From Planctomycetaceae bacterium (lineage in GTDB: Bacteria > Planctomycetota > Planctomycetia > Pirellulales > Thermoguttaceae): 9,501 nt of DNA. Shown piece by piece: positions 5,828-9,501 of this stretch. The notes under the pieces are model-generated. The model saw only the letters and a list, made by a program, of their open reading frames with translations. It did not search any database and was not told where the DNA came from. The DNA lies in the NCBI GenBank assembly GCA_031267635.1, contig JAIRYX010000486.1:1-9501 (forward strand), in the 5' to 3' direction. Position 1 is the stretch's first letter, and the number at the start of each line of letters is the position of its first letter. A program made the translations under genes and the position numbers.

Positions 5828-6625
5828 TTATCGGCTGTTTTTTTCTTCTTTATCTGCCATTGCCACAAATTGCGTATGATAAATAGCACAAAGAAGTAAG
5901 TCTTCATTGAGATTTTCTGGAAGTCCGTATTGTTCAATAAGCGTCGTTGCAAGAATGGCGGCGATATGCTCGCGGCGGCGCGGGGAAATCGCTTTGCGGC
6001 GATGAACATAAAGCGCTAACGCTTTGAGTGTGCCGGAAGAAAGCGGTAATGCCGGAATTTGTTCCGCAACTTTGAAAATTTCCGGATGTTTGAAACGTAC
6101 CAAATCGTGCCGTCCGTAAGCGTTTTCATCAACAACGACCATCGTACCGCAAACTAAATCGCCGAAACGTTGAAACCGCTTGGTTACGAGAATCATCGCA
6201 AAACCGATTCCGGCAAAGAAGATCGGCTGCAAATCAATCCACCGCAAAACATTTCGAGTGATTGCCTGAAAAGAATTGATCGGTTGTCCTTCCGTACTCA
6301 CAACACGAATGCCGAATAAACGTTTTCCAAGCGTTTGTCCGTTTCCGATAGTTTCTTGAAACCCACCGAAAAACGACGTTAGAAAAAATGTCAGAATCAG
6401 CCAAATACCGAAAGCCAAACCATGCGGCATGATTTGATAACCGACCAGCAACAACAATAATATACCGGTCAATAATTGAATGCCTCCCAACACTAACATA
6501 TCAATCCCAAACGCAAGAATCCGTTGCAACATGGAGGCAAGTTGATAGGTAAATGTGATATTTTCGGGAGTGATGATTCTGATAACTGTGTCAATTTGCG
6601 GTGAATAATGGGCAATGGTGCGCAT
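5828..6625 (-). CDS. RDD-family integral membrane protein
   Basis: The 265-residue product has the RDD layout: Arg35 and Asp42 in 'QRILAFGIDMLVLG' at the start of the first membrane segment (about 38-61), a second segment at about 70-88, and 'GQTLGKRLFGIRVV' at residues 96-109. A third hydrophobic stretch (about 133-147) is followed by 'FQRFGDLVCGTMVV' with Asp156. 'IDTVIRIITPENITFTYQLA' before the first segment is the usual lead-in of planctomycete RDD proteins and supports this start, even though no Shine-Dalgarno precedes it. The C-terminal ~90 residues are soluble, basic in the middle and probably cytoplasmic. RDD proteins are suspected transporters or membrane accessory proteins, but the role here is unknown. 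Repeat copy D lies 28 bases upstream and the dehydrogenase gene lies downstream on the same strand. Confidence 0.92.
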   Translation of the reverse strand: MRTIAHYSPQIDTVIRIITPENITFTYQLASMLQRILAFGIDMLVLGGIQLLTGILLLLLVGYQIMPHGLAFGIWLILTFFLTSFFGGFQETIGNGQTLGKRLFGIRVVSTEGQPINSFQAITRNVLRWIDLQPIFFAGIGFAMILVTKRFQRFGDLVCGTMVVVDENAYGRHDLVRFKHPEIFKVAEQIPALPLSSGTLKALALYVHRRKAISPRRREHIAAILATTLIEQYGLPENLNEDLLLCAIYHTQFVAMADKEEKNSR

Positions 6626-6652
6626 AAGGAAATTATTTTTTGAAAAATTGTT

Positions 6653-6705
6653 GATACTCCGCTATACTTTGAATTTCGGTTTTCGTTAAAAAAGGAACGT
6701 TAAGG
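6653..6705. repeat. Dispersed family copy D: single arm plus start of the core
   Basis: The arm 6653-6686 (GATACTCC...GAATTTCGGTTTTCGT) matches copies A-C. It is followed by TAAAAAAGGAACGTTAAGG, which resembles the beginning of the A/C core and then decays. On the minus strand the arm lies directly before the RDD gene. Within it, TTAACG and TATAGC stand 17 bases apart, each a 4-of-6 match to promoter boxes, so it may act as a weak promoter; that is inference. Confidence 0.65.
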
Positions 6706-6779
6706 CATCGCCCAAAATATCTTTCCCGAAATTTTACAAAAACACGAAATGGAAATCCTCAAAATCTTCCTTGATCGAG

Positions 6780-6948
6780 AAATGTCAGCCAATGCGTCTT
6801 TAGTAGTACAAATTGGCATAGTTCAATGACTTTTATGTTTTGTCCTTGTAAAAAAATAAAGGCATAAAGTCGTACATTATAAACATTCCCTGTACTGAAG
6901 ACGCATCGTACTAACATCACTCCTAATTGGAGATTTTTAGACATTTCC
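6780..6948. repeat. About 170-base imperfect inverted repeat, folded element of unknown kind
   Basis: Nested inverted pairs are AAATGTC (6780-6786) with GACATTT (6940-6946), ATGCGTCTT plus AGTA/ACA (6792-6810) with TGTACTGAAGACGCAT (6891-6906), and GACTTTTATG (6828-6837) with CATAAAGTC (6863-6871). A small CTCC-TAATT-GGAG hairpin branches off near 6920-6932. The pairs are in order and nested, so one long branched hairpin is possible. A 61-codon frame crossing it is most likely accidental. It could be a MITE or a structured RNA. Confidence 0.5.
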
Positions 6949-7058
6949 TAAAATACAACCGGTTATTGAGTATTCACAGTCATTTTTATTTCAGGGCGAT
7001 AAACTCAAATGCAGCGAATATATCAAATAAATTCATTGTTTGAGTATTTTACACCAAA

Positions 7059-7110
7059 ATATCAGCAAATCAAGTTGAGCGGCGGCTTGATTTCCATCAA
7101 CGACTGATAT
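7059..7110. other. Nested hairpin
   Basis: AAATCAAG (7067-7074) pairs perfectly with CTTGATTT (7086-7093) around an 11-base loop TTGAGCGGCGG. ATATCAG (7059-7065) pairs with CTGATAT (7104-7110) outside it. The rest of 6949-7246 is AT-rich with no credible gene; an ACTCAAA/TTTGAGT pair lies just upstream. Confidence 0.4.
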
Positions 7111-7246
7111 AAAATACAAGAAGTATCTATTCACTATCGGTTACGGATATTTTTTCTTTTCAAATGTTGAAGTAATGAGTATTATATCAAAAAGATAAAA
7201 ACAGCGTCCAGTACATGGATGAAAAGACGCGAAAATTTCGTGTGCG

Positions 7247-7277
7247 TTGACATATTTTTATTGTGATAGAGTATAGG
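7247..7277 (+). promoter_or_regulatory. Possible promoter
   Basis: TTGACA (7247-7252) is followed by AGTATA after 17 bases or TATAGG after 19 bases, so the -35 is perfect but the -10 is poor. A palindromic CGAAAATTTCG lies just upstream (about 7230-7240) and could be an operator. The exported TraB-like gene starts about 300 bases downstream. Confidence 0.25.
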
Positions 7278-7423
7278 ATTATTGAATACATCAAGAATCA
7301 AAAAGAACATCATAACAAAGTAACGTTTGAAGATGAATATCGTTTTTATTATTGCGGGAAGCAGGAATTAAGCCGGATGAAAATTTCATTTTGTGAATCT
7401 CACATTTCCGTAATACTGAGGGC

Positions 7424-7509
7424 AACTCCTACGGAGTTCATGATTGTATTGTGCGGTTTCGCACTTCCAGTTTTACTGGAGGTTATTCATAGGGAACGCC
7501 GATGGCGTT
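7424..7509. repeat. Array of four short perfect hairpins
   Basis: The four are AACTCC-TAC-GGAGTT (7424-7438), GTGCG-GTTT-CGCAC (7451-7464), TCCAGT-TTT-ACTGGA (7466-7480) and AACGCC-GAT-GGCGTT (7495-7509). Four perfect stems of 5-6 bp with 3-4 base loops in 86 bases is far more than expected by chance. Similar palindrome arrays of unknown role are, to my recollection, scattered between genes in several Bacteroidetes and planctomycete genomes, where their accidental translation gives 'ATPTEF' and 'HRERRWR' peptides. Both appear here in the frame that crosses the array. Isolated hairpins of the same style occur at 1391-1402, 2985-3000 and 9460-9474. Confidence 0.7.
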
Positions 7510-7581
7510 TGAAGAGATACAAATACAACACGTCGTGTACAAAACTCAACTAATCTCATCTCTAAAAACTCATTTCAAACT

Positions 7582-8496
7582 ATGTTACACTTTTATCCTT
7601 TTGTAAAATCGGCATATTATGGTTTTGCATTTTTCATCGTGTTTTTTACGTTTTGTGTTGGAATCGCAGAAGACCAAAACGCGAAGCCGCAGGAATTTAT
7701 TCGCGTCCGGTACGCGGAAAATCCCCCCAACCGCATTGTCGCGTTGGATACGGCGGTGGTACATTTTGAATCGAAATCGCAAAAGAAAAACGCACCGACT
7801 GTCGATTTAATCGCCGCGATTCATATTGCGGACAAAGAGTATTACGAAGAGTTAAATAAATTATTCGGAACGTATGATGTCGTGCTTTATGAACTTGTCG
7901 CCGAAGAAGGAACGCGGATTGATCCGAAAATTGAAGCGAAATCCGATAATAAAAGTTTGACGGGCAGCGTTCAAAATGGCTTTGCAAGCGTTTTGAAACT
8001 TGAGCATCAGTTGCACCATATCGACTATACGAAGCCAAACATGCTTCATGCCGATATGGACGCGGAATTGTTTATGCAGCGAATGATTCAAGAAGGCGAA
8101 TTGGGCAAAATTTTCGTCCGTGCGATGGCGCAAAGTATTAAGCAATCCGGTTCGGAATCCGACAAAACTGCTGGACGAATATTTGGTGCGTGGCTTGCTT
8201 CGCGGGACAAATCAATTGCTTTGAAACGGATCATGGCGGTGGAAATATGTAAGGAAATTGAAGAGCATCTGTGGATTTTTGAAGGAGACGACGGTGCAAC
8301 GCTGATTCAAGAACGCAACGCATACGCATTAAAAAAGCTGAGAAACGTTCTCGAAGTCGGCAACAAAAAGAAAATCGCTATATTTTACGGCGGAGGGCAT
8401 CTTTACAACTTTTCCGAGCAGTTAGAAAAGAAATTTAACATGCGTCCTGTTCAAACCGATTGGATTCGCGCGTGGAATATGGGAGACAAAAAATAA
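7582..8496 (+). CDS. Exported TraB/TIKI (GumN-like) superfamily protein
   Basis: The 304-residue product starts with a hydrophobic segment (residues about 11-28) that reads as a signal peptide with probable cleavage after 'VGIA' or as a membrane anchor. The rest should lie outside the cytoplasm. It carries the scattered motifs of the TraB/TIKI fold: 'LIAAIHIADKEYYEEL' with His81, 'VVLYELVAEEGTR' with Glu104, 'QERNAYAL' with Arg245-Asn246, and 'IAIFYGGGHLYNF' with the GGGH at 270-273. TIKI proteins are metal-dependent proteases and TraB/PrgY act in pheromone control. For the planctomycete branch, with 'HIADKEYY' in place of the usual GxxH lead-in, no function is established. A protease or other metal hydrolase is an inference. 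No Shine-Dalgarno is seen before the ATG. The gene stands alone, with a hairpin 15 bases past its stop. Confidence 0.8.
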   Translation: MLHFYPFVKSAYYGFAFFIVFFTFCVGIAEDQNAKPQEFIRVRYAENPPNRIVALDTAVVHFESKSQKKNAPTVDLIAAIHIADKEYYEELNKLFGTYDVVLYELVAEEGTRIDPKIEAKSDNKSLTGSVQNGFASVLKLEHQLHHIDYTKPNMLHADMDAELFMQRMIQEGELGKIFVRAMAQSIKQSGSESDKTAGRIFGAWLASRDKSIALKRIMAVEICKEIEEHLWIFEGDDGATLIQERNAYALKKLRNVLEVGNKKKIAIFYGGGHLYNFSEQLEKKFNMRPVQTDWIRAWNMGDKK

Positions 8497-8511
8497 CACA
8501 GCGCTCGAAAA

Positions 8512-8548
8512 GACACGAGGGACACTATTTGATAATATCCCTTGTGTC
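8512..8548 (+). terminator. Terminator-like hairpin after the TraB/TIKI-like gene
   Basis: GACACGAGGGA (8512-8522) pairs with TCCCTTGTGTC (8538-8548), an 11-bp stem with one G-U pair and a 15-base loop. It starts 15 bases past the stop codon. There is no T run, so it may be a stability hairpin rather than a true intrinsic terminator. The right arm CCCTTGTGTCCCCAAAG also occurs, rearranged, in the cores of repeat copies A and C. Confidence 0.5.
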
Positions 8549-8606
8549 CCCAAAGACCTGATCCACCGTATCAACAAATAGAACCGCTAAAACAAAAGCC
8601 GGAACT

Positions 8607-8637
8607 AAAGGGAGTTTCTAAAAACCTCCCTTTTCAA
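8607..8637 (+). repeat. Hairpin with T run, second copy of the GTTTCTAAAA repeat
   Basis: AAAGGGAG (8607-8614) pairs perfectly with CTCCCTTT (8626-8633), and an inner TTT/AAA adds to the stem; TTTT is at 8631-8634. The sequence GAGTTTCTAAAA...CCTC...TTTTCAA matches the hairpin at 1622-1646. It may act as a plus-strand terminator and also marks a repeat flanking the transposase remnant. Confidence 0.55.
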
Positions 8638-8735
8638 TGATATTGTTATTAAAATGTTGGTGCTTGTATTTTTCAGTTTCTTCTGTATTTTATGTACTTT
8701 TCTGTTTTTCTATTGTTTTAAGTACCCGGTGAGTT

Positions 8736-9297
8736 ATATTGGCTTGTTGCGATGGTTTGATTTGTTTCGGATTGAGGCGTTCCCATCTGAAATTTCTTAC
8801 TCAAACAAGGAATCAGTTCATGCACGATACAAGGACTTGGCACTGGTCGAGAATGCGTTTCGGACTTTGCAAGACCAGTCAATTGGAATTGCGCCCTGTT
8901 TTATGTGCGAAAACAAGATCGAACGCGCGGACATATTTTCGTCGTGATGCAGTCCTATACGTTAATACAAAAATTGAGGGAATATTGGAACACTTTGGAC
9001 ATGACGGTTGAGGAAGGAATTGAGTTATTGGAAACGCTAGGCACTGTCGAGATTCAACTCGGCAGCAACATCCCGGCTCTTTATGTTCCCAAACCTCGCA
9101 AAGAAATCGAACAACTCCTGACACTTGCCAACATCTCAATCCCAGAAATCATCCCTTCAACAATCAAACCAAACACCAAACCAAAACTAAAAAATGTAGC
9201 CAACAAATCAAAAACAAAAATTGACGTAAATAATAAAGGATCAATAACTTACGGTGAAAACTCTTGTTTGATTGAAAAGGAACTTCCGTTACATTGA
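8736..9297 (+). pseudogene. Frameshifted C-terminal remnant of an IS1634-type (IS4-like DDE) transposase
   Basis: The remnant can only be read by changing frame. 'NKESVHARYKDLALVENAFRT' is encoded from 8804 to 8866. 'CKTSQLELRPVL' continues in the next frame from 8868. 'VRKQDRTRGHIFVVM' and 'TLDMTVEEGIELLETL' continue in the third frame from 8905 to the stop at 9297. Each junction is explained by one extra base (8867 and near 8904). A weaker 'DGLICFGLR' in another frame upstream suggests a further shift. Joined, this matches the last third of IS1634-family transposases ('RYKDLA-VE-AFRT-KT', 'L-VRPV', 'RGH-FV-MLAY', 'LTVEEGL'). The catalytic Glu (codon 8849) and the Lys seven residues on, of the IS4 Y-E-K signature, survive, while the two Asp-bearing N-terminal parts are absent. 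It is inactive. The IS ends were not identified. Confidence 0.85.
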
Positions 9298-9501
9298 ACA
9301 GTAACTATTCAGGGAACTTCTAAACAAAAGTATTAACACAAGTTTTGTCAATCGATATCGATTACGTAGTATAGTCGGGGAAATTATTGTTTAGATATTT
9401 TTGTATTGCCTTTTTTTGTTCATTTTTTATTATTTCCGGTATGTTTTTCAAATAGGATTAGGCGATTTACGCCTCACGGAGCGTTATTTTATACTGCTGA
9501 A
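9298..9501. other. AT-rich tail with a palindrome and a small hairpin, no gene
   Basis: Just after the transposase remnant, GGGAACTTCTAAAC (near 9312) and ACAAAAGTATTAACACAA (9324-9341) resemble words at 8611-8624 and 1413-1430. AATCGATATCGATT (9350-9363) is a perfect 14-base palindrome. AGGCG-ATTTA-CGCCT (9460-9474) is a hairpin in the style of the array at 7424-7509. No coding frame is credible. Confidence 0.5.

Noticed and set aside
6759..6944. 61-codon minus-strand open frame
   Set aside because: It lies almost wholly inside the large inverted repeat and has no protein-like pattern.
7263..7553. 96-codon plus-strand open frame starting with GTG
   Set aside because: Its second half is the translation of the four-hairpin palindrome array and there is no ribosome-binding site; the first half has no recognisable domain. 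Most likely not a gene.
8654..8947. 97-codon frame with a hydrophobic N-terminus, resembling a small membrane protein
   Set aside because: The hydrophobic start is just T-rich DNA; the rest is one frame segment of the broken transposase.
1..9501. CRISPR array, tRNA or rRNA genes
   Set aside because: No regularly spaced direct repeats and no cloverleaf or conserved rRNA segments were found on either strand by reading.

Overview
The window looks like an AT-rich (roughly 40% GC by eye) chromosomal segment of a planctomycete. The best evidence is a DUF1559 protein tail with a perfect H-X9-DG motif, followed by a small lipoprotein with the planctomycete-type 'GTVTYDGKPL' domain. Further support comes from an ispE/spoVG pair and a TraB/TIKI-like secreted protein of the kind seen in that phylum. 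A host-associated (gut) lineage is my guess from the low GC and the many intergenic palindromes; it is not shown by the sequence.

Layout. 1-1341 (+): DUF1559 C-terminal part and a lipoprotein gene, probably one secretion-related unit, separated by a long inverted repeat (copy A). 1342-2258: no convincing gene; a chain of hairpins with a short terminator, a large imperfect palindrome built on ATAAGGGC boxes, a second long inverted repeat (copy B) and a strong plus-strand terminator. 2259-4219 (-): ispE with a recognisable sigma-70-like promoter, then spoVG with an inserted CxxC...CxxC zinc ribbon. 4220-4615: hairpin-rich spacer. 4616-6625 (-): an RDD-family membrane protein and, downstream, a zinc-dependent alcohol/polyol-type dehydrogenase; single-arm copies of the same dispersed repeat (C and D) lie upstream of each. 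6626-7581: nearly 1 kb with no credible gene but a large inverted repeat, a nested hairpin and a four-hairpin palindrome array. 7582-8496 (+): exported TraB/TIKI-like protein. 8497-9501: a terminator-like hairpin, a repeated hairpin and the frameshifted C-terminal remnant of an IS1634-type transposase.

How the parts fit. The protein genes are mostly housekeeping or lineage-typical: isoprenoid precursor synthesis (IspE), a nucleic-acid-binding regulator (SpoVG), envelope and secreted proteins, and one oxidoreductase. They do not form an obvious single new pathway. The most unusual content is non-coding. One repeat family of about 31 bp appears six times, as two inverted pairs and two single arms. 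In each of its four loci a copy sits just upstream of a transcription unit and in the same orientation as that unit. Several other multi-hairpin blocks could be structured RNAs, mobile palindromes or both. The zinc-ribbon-containing SpoVG is the most interesting protein variant.
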